Below are positions 44,584 through 54,964 of a DNA stretch of 64,000 nt, piece after piece. The translations under genes and the position numbers were made by a program. Below the pieces are notes generated by a model, which made no database searches, was not told the DNA's origin, and saw only the letters and a list, made by a program, of their open reading frames with translations. Source of the stretch: Phialophora verrucosa (taxonomy: Eukaryota > Ascomycota > Eurotiomycetes > Chaetothyriales > Herpotrichiellaceae); the NCBI GenBank assembly GCA_002099365.1, contig MSED01000002.1, positions 62,001 to 126,000 of the forward strand. Reading direction: 5' to 3'. Numbering within the stretch: position 1 is the first letter of the stretch; the number at the start of each line of letters is the position of its first letter.

Positions 44584-45072
44584 TCAGAGCGCCACTTCTT
44601 GTTCCCGAAGATTGTAAGACGCCGCAAAGGTCTCGAGAATAGGCACTCCCTTACGGGCCCCGATCGTCAATTTCAATTCGAAGCCGCGTAACCGCAAGGC
44701 ACCAAAGTCCCCTGCGACGAGGTGTTAGAGGTACAGGCCTTGAGAGGGCAATCATGGTGTACTTGCGTAAAACAGGCCTGGAGTCTGGATCCCAACATTG
44801 ATCAAGGTAGTCCTCAGCTGTGTGTCGGTAAGGTTGTCGACGAACTTTTGCCCAGACTCCGCATCCATCTTATTGACGAGTGTGTCAGTGAAGGTGAAGA
44901 GGTTCAAGCAGTGACCCTCCTCCCGCAGCTGTCTCACACGGGCGGTGGCTTGTGGATGGCTCCAGACGCCGCCGTCAAAGTAGTTGCCATCGTCTCGGAT
45001 GTCTTTCACTGCTGCGTCAAGTGCATCCATGGTGGTGTAGATCCTCCTCGTCCCGGCGGATGGCGGAGTCAT
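44584..45072 (-). CDS. Hypothetical protein, two-exon model
   Basis: Exons 44763-45072 and 44584-44711 with a 51-bp intron (GTACAC, CTAAC branch site, TCGCAG); 145 residues from MTPPSAGTRRIYTTMDALDA. The composition is protein-like: DDGNYFDGGVWSHPQATARV, GHCLNLFTFTDTLVNKMDA and, across the splice, QTPGLFYARDFGALRLRGFE. I do not recognise the family. A minus-strand frame just upstream (45238 down to about 45017) could supply a longer N-terminus: a 70-bp intron from GTACGA (donor near 45138) to an acceptor near 45069 would join in frame. The splice sites and coherent reading support a real gene, but the start is uncertain. Confidence 0.5.
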
Positions 45073-46498
45073 TCGCACCAAAAAGGCGTTGCAGGAACAT
45101 GGTCAGGTTTTCGTACATCGCGCCATCAATCCCCGTGTTAATGTTCGTCGACATATAATGCACCTCGTCCGCGGACTGGGTTGAATCAAAGGAAGACATT
45201 CGGGAAAGTTCTGGATCGTGAGGTTTATACTGGGACATTCCTCGAGGGCGTTCCGGGCCAATGGTTCTTTGGTTTTGAAGAGGTGAGCTGCCTGGAAGAT
45301 GAAGAATGGCTTGAGAGAAGACTGGATCTTATACCTAGCTTTGATATCAGAAGCTTGGGAAGAGAGACACGGGACCATCTTTGCCACGTTTCTGGAATCC
45401 GTTTTGACCCGCAACTCGGCGATATCAAAATTTCTCCTTACGCTACTTGGGACTCCTGGAAAGATACCATCGTTGACTCAAAAAGGTCCTTTGTATCCGG
45501 TCGAGCTGGCTCCCAGGATGCCTTCAAGTCTTGTGGGCGTTACCGGTTCTGGACCAGTGCTCCCCGCCTGACACGAACCTATTAACCAAGTACTACCTCT
45601 CCCACGTCGAGGTCCAACTTAGCCGCATCGCCACGTACCGAAGTGCCGGTCTTGGAGCTTTCGACAATGTTGATGTGCCTCATTGTCGTTGCGGCGTTGG
45701 CCCTATGGCCGAAAGTTGCTTAATATATCGCTCGCGATGCGCTGACGTACTGCATCATCGCGTCTTGGGGCTTTTTGGAGCCCCTGGAGACAATGAAACG
45801 CTACCTCCCGAGTACTTAGATAGGGTCGGAGTGAGTCTCCTCCCAGACGTCGGCTTGCTTTTCCACATCGTTAGAACCCCTAGACTGGAGCTCAAAGATC
45901 CGGGTCGAGGAACAGAAGGGGATGGATCAGCCAGTGCGCATGTGTCTTGGTACCATAGAAGCATCACAAATAAGCCCTCGTGCGGCTTCGTCAAGTCCAT
46001 CCAAGCCTTGCCCAGTAGTCTGGATCATTTGGCTGCCTTGGCATGCCCGAGCTCAGCAAGCTGGAGTGTCCGTGACGAGTCGACTAAGCGGTTTCTGGAC
46101 CGATGTTAGCACAAGAGCGGCACAGGGCCCCTGGCCAGAGATTTACCGTGACTTGAGAATGCAAAATGCCAAGCGACCGTGATAGAGGTGGAGTTGGCGG
46201 CCCCTGTCATGATGGACATGCTGAAGTTCTCCCAGGTTACTGTAATGCTCTGCTCAATATCGAACCAAGCACAGGCGAAGGAACTTTAAACCTTCAAAGC
46301 ACCGTGGTTTTGGGCGGTGTTATGGGACATTTGTGGTTCATTTGTGGTTGGGACATTTGGCAACTGCTCGCTGACAATAATGATTGAGTCGTGCACATTG
46401 CCGCCAGTCGCCGAACGCACTCTTACTCATGAATAATCCAGGGTATCATTTAGAGCTTTTGGGGGAAACTAATGCAATCTTCTAACTTGGGCCCGTGG
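45073..46498. other. Unresolved region with possible gene remnants
   Basis: 1.4 kb. Plus-strand frames 45181-45585 (acidic and aromatic, for example GQWFFGFEEVSCLEDEEWLE) and 45531-46109 look partly protein-like but lack good starts and recognisable domains. They may be relics. A small direct repeat of ATTTGTGGTT lies near 46328-46352. Nothing firm can be annotated. Confidence 0.4.
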
Positions 46499-48298
46499 TC
46501 ACCTCTTACTCCTCCTCTCCTCGTCCCTCTTTTGCCTCTTTCTCGCCTCGGTGGAAATCATTTCTGACAGATCTTCCTGGAAATCCCAATTTGGATTCTG
46601 CTCGGCCCGCCGACCTTGATCGTAAGCGCGTTGCAGATCGGCTTTATCCATACCGTCACGCGCTGCCAGCGCGTCTGGGTCCATCGATACATCCACATCA
46701 CCCGGCTTCTTGCGTTTGCGGGAATCCTCCTGTCCTAGAATCGGCAGGTGGGCCGCACCTTGCTGTTGTGCGGCCTTGATATCGTAGACACGATCGCCAC
46801 CAAAGAAGCCCTCGACGCGTGTTTGGCGTTCCGGAATTACTTGGTATGCCGATCTAGGATGCGACGATACCTCCGTCTCTGTACCACGGCGCTTTCTCAG
46901 GTCGAATTCAGACACGGTCTCCGTACCGCCGATCTCTGTTGGCACTGCCGAGGTCATGCCACTGGGCGTTTCCAGGCCCGCGGAGGTTTCAATGCCAGCT
47001 CCACCATCTTCTTCGTCTTCTTCCTCGTCGGCTTCGTCTTCCTCGTCTTCCTCTTCAGATTCTTCTTCTTGTTGTAACTCACCCCAGAGTTCCTTTTCAA
47101 TCGGTTCTCCTTGCTGTGTGTTCTGTTGCTGCTGTAGCACGCCGAAGATATCGCCCCCATATAGTGGTCTATTTGTCGCTTCGTCAACCGGCGGCTTCCC
47201 CCATTGTCCTGGTGCGAAACCCCAACTCGCACCCGGCGGAGGAGGAGCATTCACACCGGGTACCTTCAAAGCTGGATATGAGGGTGGTGGTCCGTATCTT
47301 TGCATGTTGATCAGCCATGGCGGGGGCGCGCCTGGAGGCATGTTCAGAGCTTCCTTCAATTCGTCTGATAACTCGCCAGGTCTCAGGTGTCTAAGATTTG
47401 TTTCAAACTCTTTACCTTCATAGTAGACTTCCCCGTATCTCGTCAATTCGGGCTTCGTCTGGAACTTGAAGAACGCATCATAGAGTTTCTGATAGTCGAT
47501 ATCAAGCTTGCCCGTCTTGCCCTGGACCCGTTCTCGTTGTCGTTGCTTCAAAGTGGCTTCTGCTTGCTTCTCTAGCACCGCATCACGCATTTCCGCGATA
47601 CCGGTCTCTTGTATGAACTTCGGCAGTGCAAAAGGCGGCTTCTCAATACCTCGCTTGGACGACAAGTACTCTCGTTTGAGCGACCAATGAGTCGGCACAG
47701 GTACAACATTTCGATATGACTTCATGTGGACAAGTAGCCTTGGGTCTGGCGCAGATGTGTCTGTCCACTCGACCATTTCCGGCTTCTTCACAATGGCCTT
47801 CAATTCTGCAACGGATAGTTTGGTCATCTCTTTCCGCTTCTTTTTGGAGATTTTGGGTGCGGAATTTTCTTCTTCTTCGTCCGGGATATCATCGTCATCG
47901 TCGTAGTACACTTCTGGCTTCTCTGGTTCTTTCAGCGTGGGATCTTCCTTGTCCTCTTCCTCGAATCTGCCCATGATATCCTTGTACATGTCGAATAGCG
48001 GGTTTTCCTCGTCGACAATGAGAGGATCCGTGAGAGGGTCGCCATTGGGTGCGTCGTGCTCTGTCTTGATTCTTTTGCCATTGGTCTTCGCAGGCGGTTG
48101 CGGCGCCGTCTCAGAATCTGGTGCTGGTATTTCCTCTTTCACGGTGGCGTCTGCAGATGCTGCGCTGCTCCCCTGGACGCTATTAGTGTCGGAAAAAGTC
48201 GTCGCCATGTATGATCGCACCTTATCTTTCTGATGCTTCTCAGCCTTCTTCTTCGCTCGCCTCAGCTGGTTCTTGCTCGGCTTCGCAGCGGCAGCCAT
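46499..48298 (-). CDS. CUS1: U2 snRNP splicing factor SF3B2 (Cus1/SAP145)
   Basis: SF3b component that helps the U2 snRNP bind the branch site. A single exon gives 599 residues from MAAAAKPSKNQLRRAKKKAE, after an ATG-less open stretch. The acidic central part holds the DUF382 core (MVEWTDTSAPDPRLLVHMKS, RNVVPVPTHWSLKREYLSSK, GIEKPPFALPKFIQETGIAE). The PSP domain follows (LRPGELSDELKEALNMPPGA, PSYPALKVPGVNAPPPPGAS, NRPLYGGDIFGV). A run of Glu/Asp from about residue 430, coded by a GAA/GAG/GAT microsatellite-like tract, precedes the basic C-terminus. Confidence 0.95.
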   Translation of the reverse strand: MAAAAKPSKNQLRRAKKKAEKHQKDKVRSYMATTFSDTNSVQGSSAASADATVKEEIPAPDSETAPQPPAKTNGKRIKTEHDAPNGDPLTDPLIVDEENPLFDMYKDIMGRFEEEDKEDPTLKEPEKPEVYYDDDDDIPDEEEENSAPKISKKKRKEMTKLSVAELKAIVKKPEMVEWTDTSAPDPRLLVHMKSYRNVVPVPTHWSLKREYLSSKRGIEKPPFALPKFIQETGIAEMRDAVLEKQAEATLKQRQRERVQGKTGKLDIDYQKLYDAFFKFQTKPELTRYGEVYYEGKEFETNLRHLRPGELSDELKEALNMPPGAPPPWLINMQRYGPPPSYPALKVPGVNAPPPPGASWGFAPGQWGKPPVDEATNRPLYGGDIFGVLQQQQNTQQGEPIEKELWGELQQEEESEEEDEEDEADEEEDEEDGGAGIETSAGLETPSGMTSAVPTEIGGTETVSEFDLRKRRGTETEVSSHPRSAYQVIPERQTRVEGFFGGDRVYDIKAAQQQGAAHLPILGQEDSRKRKKPGDVDVSMDPDALAARDGMDKADLQRAYDQGRRAEQNPNWDFQEDLSEMISTEARKRQKRDEERRSKR

Positions 48299-49017
48299 AG
48301 CTGAAAGTTTTCCCCTGGAAGGACACCTCTTTGCCAGTGAGTTCGCAGTCAGCAAGCTAGGATTCTTGGAGTGTGGCGATAGATTGGCGCGTGCGTGGGA
48401 AGACTCAAGCGAGTCGAGGCAATGAATATCGCGAGATTATTCCACGACAACGGCCAACTGCAGAAGCTGCAGCCTGGTCCTTCTAACGCCAAGCCTCGGC
48501 AGCGATTACCGGCGAGGCTGTGGTTTTGCTGGTTGATTCCTCGAAATAAAAAAGAAACAAGGAATATTAATGTATCTAAACTTGAATATCGCTATGCAAC
48601 AATAAAGGGAAGGAAATCTTGCTCATAACATTGCGTGCAGAACCTTCTGGCCAAAGCGGCGCCTTCTTCAAGCTAATGACTTATTCATCGACGCCTCAGC
48701 ACACCGAAGCTCAGTTCACTGGGCCGCTTCATTGCACAGGGTTTGGCTCAGATCATGTCTCAGTATGTCTTTCGTTGAGCAAAAAATACAGGTAGCCATG
48801 GGTAAGCCCAGGGATTCTCGCTGAGCTATGATTTTTAACGTCGCTTCAACTAGACCGGCGAATGTAGTCCTCGATAGCGAAGACAAAGCACTGCCTACGA
48901 GAACACTGTTATTTCGACACTGGAATTCTCAGGGACAAAGACAAGGCTTGAAAGTCATACCCCATTGATACTGGGACGTTTTGCAATAGGACTCCGACCG
49001 ATCCGCTCGTATATTCA
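48299..49017. other. Intergenic, promoter of CUS1
   Basis: 719 bp with an A-rich stretch near 48541-48570. No gene recognised. Confidence 0.5.
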
Positions 49018-50094
49018 TCAAGCTGTTGACTTGTCCAACCACGCCTCTACCAACTCCTCATCAACAGCTTCATTCCTCTTACTAACAATTTCCCTATCCC
49101 ATTCCAACCACTCTCCCGCCATGACGTTACCAACCCTCGACCTCAAAACGCCAACACTCACATCAATGATATACGGCCTCTCGAAGCTTTGATAGTACAT
49201 GGTCGCACCACAGACCGTGCAGAAACTTCTCAGCACGAACTCCGAAGACTGATAGTGTCTCAGCTTCTCGATTTGGGGCGTTTCGTTAGCCTCGGGACCA
49301 AAAACCACCGGTTTGTCGTTGACTGTGTGGATCTGGGACGGAGGAATATATGCCCATGGTTGTAGTGTGAAGCCCAGTGATAGCCGGCATGAACGGCAGC
49401 AGCAGAGTCGGGCATAGTATTTGTTCCGGTCACCCTTAGGGACATACCATCCCTCGCTTGAAACTCCGTACGACGGCGGTGCAATGCGCAGCTGACAGGC
49501 GCCGCAGGAGCAGGATACTTGGAGTGCCTCCCCACGGTCTTTTGTTGCCACGGCTGGTTGATGCAGTGATGTCTCGCGCAATTGCTGGAGTTCGCTTTCC
49601 TTGAAAATTTTGGCACCTTTCTCCCCTGGCTCGGTGTTGTAACATGGCACTTCGCGATCACCAAGCTTCGTGAGAAACGGGGCCATTCCACCATCCTTTC
49701 CGTCCCCGACATATTCGTGGAACAAGACCTTTGATACGCTCTTTTGCGCGCTGGATTGCCCCGTCATCCCTTCGGTCTGCTTCATCTCCACAATCCCTGC
49801 GCAAGCGTCCCACCGACCATCTCTCTCAGACCTTACAAAAGCATTGCACCCGCATTCTCTACAGAAGAAGCGGGTGTACTTCTCCGATGTCTTGAAAGCG
49901 GTAGCATTGCTCAGGGACTTCTCACTCGGCGGGCCCTTCAGACTTAGGTACCATGCACCCAAAGAGCCTGTGGTATGGCGGCAGGTGTTGCAGTGACAGA
50001 TGTTGTTCTCCATTGGAAAAGACTGGCTGGCGAGGAGCGTACCGGGTTCTTTGATGGAACCACACAGGCATGTCAGGTGTGATGGTGTTGCCAT
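49018..50094 (-). CDS. Protein with two GFA/CENP-V zinc-binding domains
   Basis: Member of the glutathione-dependent formaldehyde-activating (GFA, DUF636/CENP-V) fold family. A single exon gives 358 residues. Domain 1 (about residues 5-135) has LTCLCGSIKEPG, NICHCNTCRHTTG and FFCRECGCNAFV. Domain 2 (about 190-345) has VSCSCGACQLRI, LCCCRSCRLSLGF and RSFCTVCGATMYY. Both keep the CxC, CxxC and CxxC ligand pattern. GFA domains bind structural and catalytic zinc, but most fungal members have no known substrate. The tandem arrangement suggests duplication within the gene. Confidence 0.88.
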   Translation of the reverse strand: MATPSHLTCLCGSIKEPGTLLASQSFPMENNICHCNTCRHTTGSLGAWYLSLKGPPSEKSLSNATAFKTSEKYTRFFCRECGCNAFVRSERDGRWDACAGIVEMKQTEGMTGQSSAQKSVSKVLFHEYVGDGKDGGMAPFLTKLGDREVPCYNTEPGEKGAKIFKESELQQLRETSLHQPAVATKDRGEALQVSCSCGACQLRIAPPSYGVSSEGWYVPKGDRNKYYARLCCCRSCRLSLGFTLQPWAYIPPSQIHTVNDKPVVFGPEANETPQIEKLRHYQSSEFVLRSFCTVCGATMYYQSFERPYIIDVSVGVLRSRVGNVMAGEWLEWDREIVSKRNEAVDEELVEAWLDKSTA

Positions 50095-50869
50095 GGTCGT
50101 TCGCTCTGATAAAAGTAAGCATAACCTAGCATACCTGAGTGCTTCCTACTACCAGTTTCTGCTACCAGTCTGTCTTTGGTAGATTGCTTCCTCAGAGTCG
50201 GAGGGGCCTATAGTTAGACTGGACAGATGCTCAGCAAAACCAGAAACAGGCGCAAGAAGAAAGAAATATTTCAGAACCGTGTTTATCAATAGAGGTTTGC
50301 TATACGCCTCCGATCTTCACCTACTGAAGGGTACTGCTCTGTGGGGCTATCGCAGTTGGAGAAATACATTGTCAAAAGGCGGGAGGACGGCCGAACATGA
50401 TTGGGTGTAGCGTATTTTGTCCATGCGACGGCGATATCACGATGGTGATGACGTCCGAAGAACCGATCAGATATTGTTACAAAGGACGAGCAGAATCGAT
50501 CGAAAGATAGCTTTTCCGATTCCCCCTTGCTTGAGTATGACAACCTGCTCTATCATTACAAAAATGGTTTTTTGCCTTCCCTTCCTTGGTCTGATTCTGA
50601 ATGGGTATCGTTCTCCGGAGCCAACGCCAATGCTATGTCGATTTCGGCACTTGAATGCCATGTGATGAAAGGTGAGCAACCGCCGATAACATGCTCACAA
50701 AAGGATCCAAGCCACCCTTCCCGTCCTATGCCTGGCATTATCAAGAGACGTTCAACTTTCACGCCTTTGCCTGGAGCACATCACCGCCCGTCGATCAGAG
50801 AAATACCACGTCTCAGGCGTAAACTTCTGGGCCTACAGCCGAATGTGGCCCTGTCCCATGTTGGTCATG
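50095..50869. other. Intergenic, nothing recognised
   Basis: Promoter of the GFA gene and 3' flank of TFIIB. An open frame at 50527-50880 (+) has no recognisable content. Confidence 0.5.
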
Positions 50870-51940
50870 CTAAGCACTAGGTAAGTTCTTCTCATCGCCG
50901 AAGCCTTTATCCTGCTTCCCAAGCCAGCTCGGCTCGATGAGGTCTTTCCTCGCGAGATACAGGTACTTGTAGGCGTGCTTGATGGTGGCATCGCTGACGC
51001 TTGCGACTTCGCTGATCTGTTTGGTCGATTTCCCCAGACCAACGAGGTGACTGGCAAAATAGACACAAGCAGCAGCGTTGGATAAAGGGCTTCGACCAGC
51101 GAGCTCTTTGATTTCCGGAATCTTCTGTGCAAGTTCCGCTGCAATCTTCCCCACCCTAAAGGGACCTCCGAGCATGTTGTTGTACCGTTCGCAGAGTTGT
51201 TCCGGTTTCGTTGACTCGGTTGCATTGTAGGCGATCGACTGGTTGGCGATGCCACCACTTTCCTCGATGGCCTGGATGCTATCGTTGGACCATTTCATCA
51301 AGAATTTCTCCAAGTGCTTGTAGACTCGGCCAATATCTTTCTTAGGAACTGATGTCAGACCGAAGATTTCACTGAACGATCGAGGTGCCTTTTGTTGACG
51401 GCATGCAATGAAGAGGCAGCCAGCCAAAATGACATCGACTGGCTTGCCGCGGAGGGCATTTGCTTCGTAGACACGCTTGTAATACCCTTTGGCGGAATTC
51501 TTGATGGGAAAAGTAAGCTGGGCTCTCTCCCCCCAAGCCTCAATTTGGGCATATGCAGTCTGCAGGACCTTGTCGGCCTTGTTCTCCTGTTGGAGTGCCT
51601 GGGCCTTTTTGAGCTTGCGCGTCTCTTTCGACACGTTAGCACCGCCACCACCAATCATTGTGCCTGAATTGCTGGCGTTGAGGAGATCGTTATCGGCTTC
51701 GCCGACACGGTTGGGATCATCGCCTTTGCCCTCGTCGGAATTGAATGTACGCCACTCAGACTCGTAGCTGACGAGACGCTCGGCCAAGACCATTCCACAG
51801 TTGGCGCAAATGGTGTCGGCGTTTTCCTCAATGAGATCAGGTGGGTACTGGTTGCACTCGGGGCAGACGAGATGGGTATTGAGATTCTCTCGCCAGACTG
51901 GCGCCTCCGGAGGTTGATTCTCAGCTCCGGGAGTGGCCAT
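50870..51940 (-). CDS. SUA7: Transcription initiation factor TFIIB
   Basis: General RNA polymerase II factor bridging TBP-DNA and the polymerase. A single exon gives 356 residues from MATPGAENQPPEAPVWRENL. The frame is open for a further 95 codons upstream, but without an ATG. The N-terminal zinc ribbon has CPECNQYPPDLIEENADTIC and ANCGMVLAERLV. The B-reader follows (SYESEWRTFNSDEGKGDDPN). Two cyclin folds come next (GYYKRVYEANALRGKPVDVI, LAGCLFIACRQQKAPRSFSE, GRSPLSNAAACVYFASHLVG, QISEVASVSDATIKHAYKYL). It is divergent from ATP14. Confidence 0.97.
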   Translation of the reverse strand: MATPGAENQPPEAPVWRENLNTHLVCPECNQYPPDLIEENADTICANCGMVLAERLVSYESEWRTFNSDEGKGDDPNRVGEADNDLLNASNSGTMIGGGGANVSKETRKLKKAQALQQENKADKVLQTAYAQIEAWGERAQLTFPIKNSAKGYYKRVYEANALRGKPVDVILAGCLFIACRQQKAPRSFSEIFGLTSVPKKDIGRVYKHLEKFLMKWSNDSIQAIEESGGIANQSIAYNATESTKPEQLCERYNNMLGGPFRVGKIAAELAQKIPEIKELAGRSPLSNAAACVYFASHLVGLGKSTKQISEVASVSDATIKHAYKYLYLARKDLIEPSWLGKQDKGFGDEKNLPSA

Positions 51941-52875
51941 CTTGGATTTCTTAGGTGCAAGATGCCCTGATTTTGGCTTGGTAACTCGACCGCTTAATGT
52001 TCCCTGCAGTCGCTGGGTCTGACGTCTCTTGATCCCTTTGTAGGTTGTCCGTAGGTTATGATTGTTTGCAAAGGTCTTGACGAATAATGGGGAATACAGT
52101 TTGGCGGTTTTTTGAGACAAAGGCCTGAAGGGCTGGGTTCCGTTCGCGGCAGAAGCTGTAAGGCTTCGCCTGGCCAATGCGTCACACGCAAGGGAAATCG
52201 AGAGAATCAGAGAAATCGAGGCCAATGACTGTGCAGATCGTATTGGATTCGAGCGCGGTTAACGGCTTCGTAGTGTAGACGCAGACTTGAGGGTCGTAAA
52301 TCGTCGTACACTGGACCAAGGCAAGTGTCAGTCAGGTCATCAACAAGTGAATGAGACAACCTAAAAGATGGTGCCGAACCACGCTCGAGTTAACTATCTA
52401 ATGTCCAGTACCTTTTTCTCGCACAAGTGAGAGCGGGAAGAGGCGATCGCAGCGTTTTAAGTGAAGCGCAGGCGCGAAGGAGACGGGAAATCTGACTGCG
52501 ACCGTTCAACCAGTGAAGGTCTCGTGAGTCAAGGAAAAGCTGAGATTTTCTGAACACGATATGTCGTCGTCAGCGATGCCGTTCGAACGTGCGCAAGGGC
52601 GTCAATGAACCCCTCTGTGGTAGGGAAGAAGGCAGAGATAACTCCTTGACGAGTGCTGCGATTATGTGATGGAGAGAGAGGGTGGAGAGAAGGTGATGGA
52701 AAGGAAGTTCGGGTGCGTGAGGCGGCGAAGTGTTAACCTGATGCGTCTTACACGTGACTGCCGCATTCAATCTAGCGTCAGAGCTGCATTTCACTTTCAA
52801 CTCACTGGCAGAACCTCAATGAGAGCTCCTTGACTGACTGAAGCGATCCGTTGTACCCTTATTCTCAACGTCAAA
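51941..52875. promoter_or_regulatory. Divergent promoter region SUA7/ATP14
   Basis: 935 bp between divergent start codons. CACGTG at 52751-52756 sits in a Cbf1-type context (GTCACGTG on the minus strand) about 120 bp upstream of the ATP14 start. No other gene recognised. Confidence 0.5.
52751..52756. promoter_or_regulatory. CACGTG E-box upstream of ATP14
   Basis: CACGTGAC, the Cbf1-type RTCACGTG site read on the minus strand. The position close to ATP14 makes a role plausible but unproven. Confidence 0.35.
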
Positions 52876-53357
52876 ATGGCGCAATCACTCAGGGCCAGTG
52901 TAAGTCTCTCAGTTAGAGGCATATTCAACCACTGACATGACGTTCAGAGCCGCCTCCTTGCTCGGGTGAGCTCCAGAACGCTACCAACTTCACGCCGAAG
53001 CTTTGCAGCTGCATCAATCTCACGAGGTTAGTCACCCCGGGGACGATATCACGAACCCATGACTGATGTCTTGCAGCGGATTTGGTTCAGGACCTGTACC
53101 TGAGAGAACTACGAGCATACAAGCCTCCCACTCAGAAAGCCTCCGACGCAGAGGGGCATGTTCAGAAATTCTCACCTCCTGCTGCGCCCAAATCGCCAGA
53201 AGAGACAAACCTAGCTAGCGAGATGAAGGATTACGAGGACCAGTCTGTGGAGATCGAAGGGTCGTCTTCTGAACCGGGAGAGACACAAGCCGAGGAGAAC
53301 TTCTTCGAAGACATCGATGCAATTGACGCCGAAGACAAGGAAACTGCACACCATTGA
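52876..53357 (+). CDS. ATP14: Mitochondrial F1Fo ATP synthase subunit h
   Basis: Peripheral-stalk subunit of ATP synthase. Exons 52876-52899, 52948-53026 and 53077-53357, with introns of 48 bp (GTAAGT...GTTCAG) and 50 bp (GTTAGT...TTGCAG); 127 residues. The spliced N-terminus MAQSLRASSRLLARVSSRTL, followed by PTSRRSFAAASISRA, is a clear mitochondrial presequence. The mature part begins DLVQDLYLRELRAYKPPTQK, then ASDAEGHVQKFSPPAAPKSP, the subunit h signature. The C-terminus is strongly acidic. Confidence 0.94.
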
Positions 53358-54964
53358 ACTGGATAAACTCTTCTGTACAATCAATCGAACATGGCATGAA
53401 TCCCTTCTGCATCGAAGGAGCGGACAAGTCAATTCGCTGCAGATCGAGTTCATGCACTATTGTGAGAATCTCCCATTCCATTGCAGAGCGTCTCTCGAAA
53501 GCTCGCCTTATTGAGGTCTGTCGAGTTTTGACACTTTACTGGGATTGATAAATGCAGCCCGCTGAAGCCGGCCTCGTCGTCGTGATCTAGATTCCCGCGG
53601 CGCCCAAGGATTTGCCGTGTCTTGTCGGATGATCCCAAACTTTGACAGCACGGTTCCCGCAAGCTATGTGGAATTATTGATAAAATATTGAGAGCTGCCC
53701 ATCAGACATGCCAGTGTCCGCAGGGCGAAGGTCAAGCACTGACAGGCGTGTCTCCAGACTCTTTTTGCTGGAGCTGTACCCAGATTGTGTCACTTCATTT
53801 GTAGAGTACATCCTCAGGCACCCATACCGAGTGCACCCCAAGGGATCCCACGGCACAGCGTCAAGATCAAGTCGCAGAAGACCATGATTGCAGTAGCGGT
53901 CGGAACATGTGCTTGTTGTCTACGTAAGTAGTCCGGGGTGCTAAAGTCTTGAAAGAGGCCTCCCCGGCGGGCGGCATTGACCAACACGCAGTGTAAGCAG
54001 TTTGTTGAGATCTGAACCAATTGGCAAGCGATATCTGTGCATACGGCGGGGGAACCCAGGTACCGAAGCCTCGAGGAGGCTTTACGATCGCCCGAGGAGG
54101 ATTCTTTTGACCGCAAGTAGCGAAAGTCCGGACTTGATGAACCGTAAAGTATATATAATCTGCGATCTTCAAACACCGTGGGTATCCACAAAGCGGAAAA
54201 AGAGCTACGGGCCAAACAGTGGTCTCCAGCGAGATGATGCGATAGGCGCTATCGATGGGCACCCCTGGAAAGATAAGGCAGTGTGCCAGTTTCAGGCGGC
54301 TTCTGAGGAACAAGCGAAAAACAACCTTGAAAGCAAGTAAAAGCCTTTTGCCTGAGTGGCCCCGTGCAGGCCGCGTCGGTGTTTGATGACGCCGATGTCT
54401 CTGTCTGGGCATCTCCGTAAGCCAGTCGTAGCCGCCAACAGGCACTCAGGGCACTCCATCCAGCGGTCCTGCATCCGGCTGCGACCTGCAACATGCGTGG
54501 CTCAGGCTCAACTTGCAGCAACTAGGAACTCTGATTTCCACGTAGCTAAACTGAGATAATGCTTCCACCACCACTGTTTCCTGCTTGCTTCGTTGTCAAT
54601 ATTTGCCCGTTTACACTGCTTATTCTTCGGTCCTTCGTTATTGTTCATGCTAGGCTTTACATTTTACACACCTTCTGTCGTTAACGTGAAATTCGGTATC
54701 TTCCGCCTTGAACATTGGATACAACATCCTTTCATTCACCCCTCTGATTTGCAGCCTTCCCACTGCGTCCGCACGCGGGCCAGGTTCAGCCCACCATTTA
54801 TTATCCTTGCGTATCGATGTTGCCCATCCGCCGCGTCTGGCCCTAATGGCGAGAAATAAGGACAGGTCGATCTCTGTCGCATTGGCATTGGCGTAACCGC
54901 AACGACGCGCGGGACGGTTGGCTTTACTTGTACACGCTGTTCCACCTGACCGGACGACCTCATC
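53358..54964. other. Intergenic, leader of DUF1765-like gene
   Basis: 1.6 kb. Open frames such as 53867-54445 (-) lack domains. The last 400 bp are pyrimidine-rich on the plus strand, fitting a long 5' leader. Confidence 0.5.

Noticed and set aside
47000..47080. GAA/GAT-type microsatellite
   Set aside because: It is the coding sequence of the acidic tract of SF3B2, an expected family feature rather than a separate repeat element.
53867..54445. 192-codon minus-strand frame downstream of ATP14
   Set aside because: No domain and mixed composition, with overlapping frames of similar quality on both strands.
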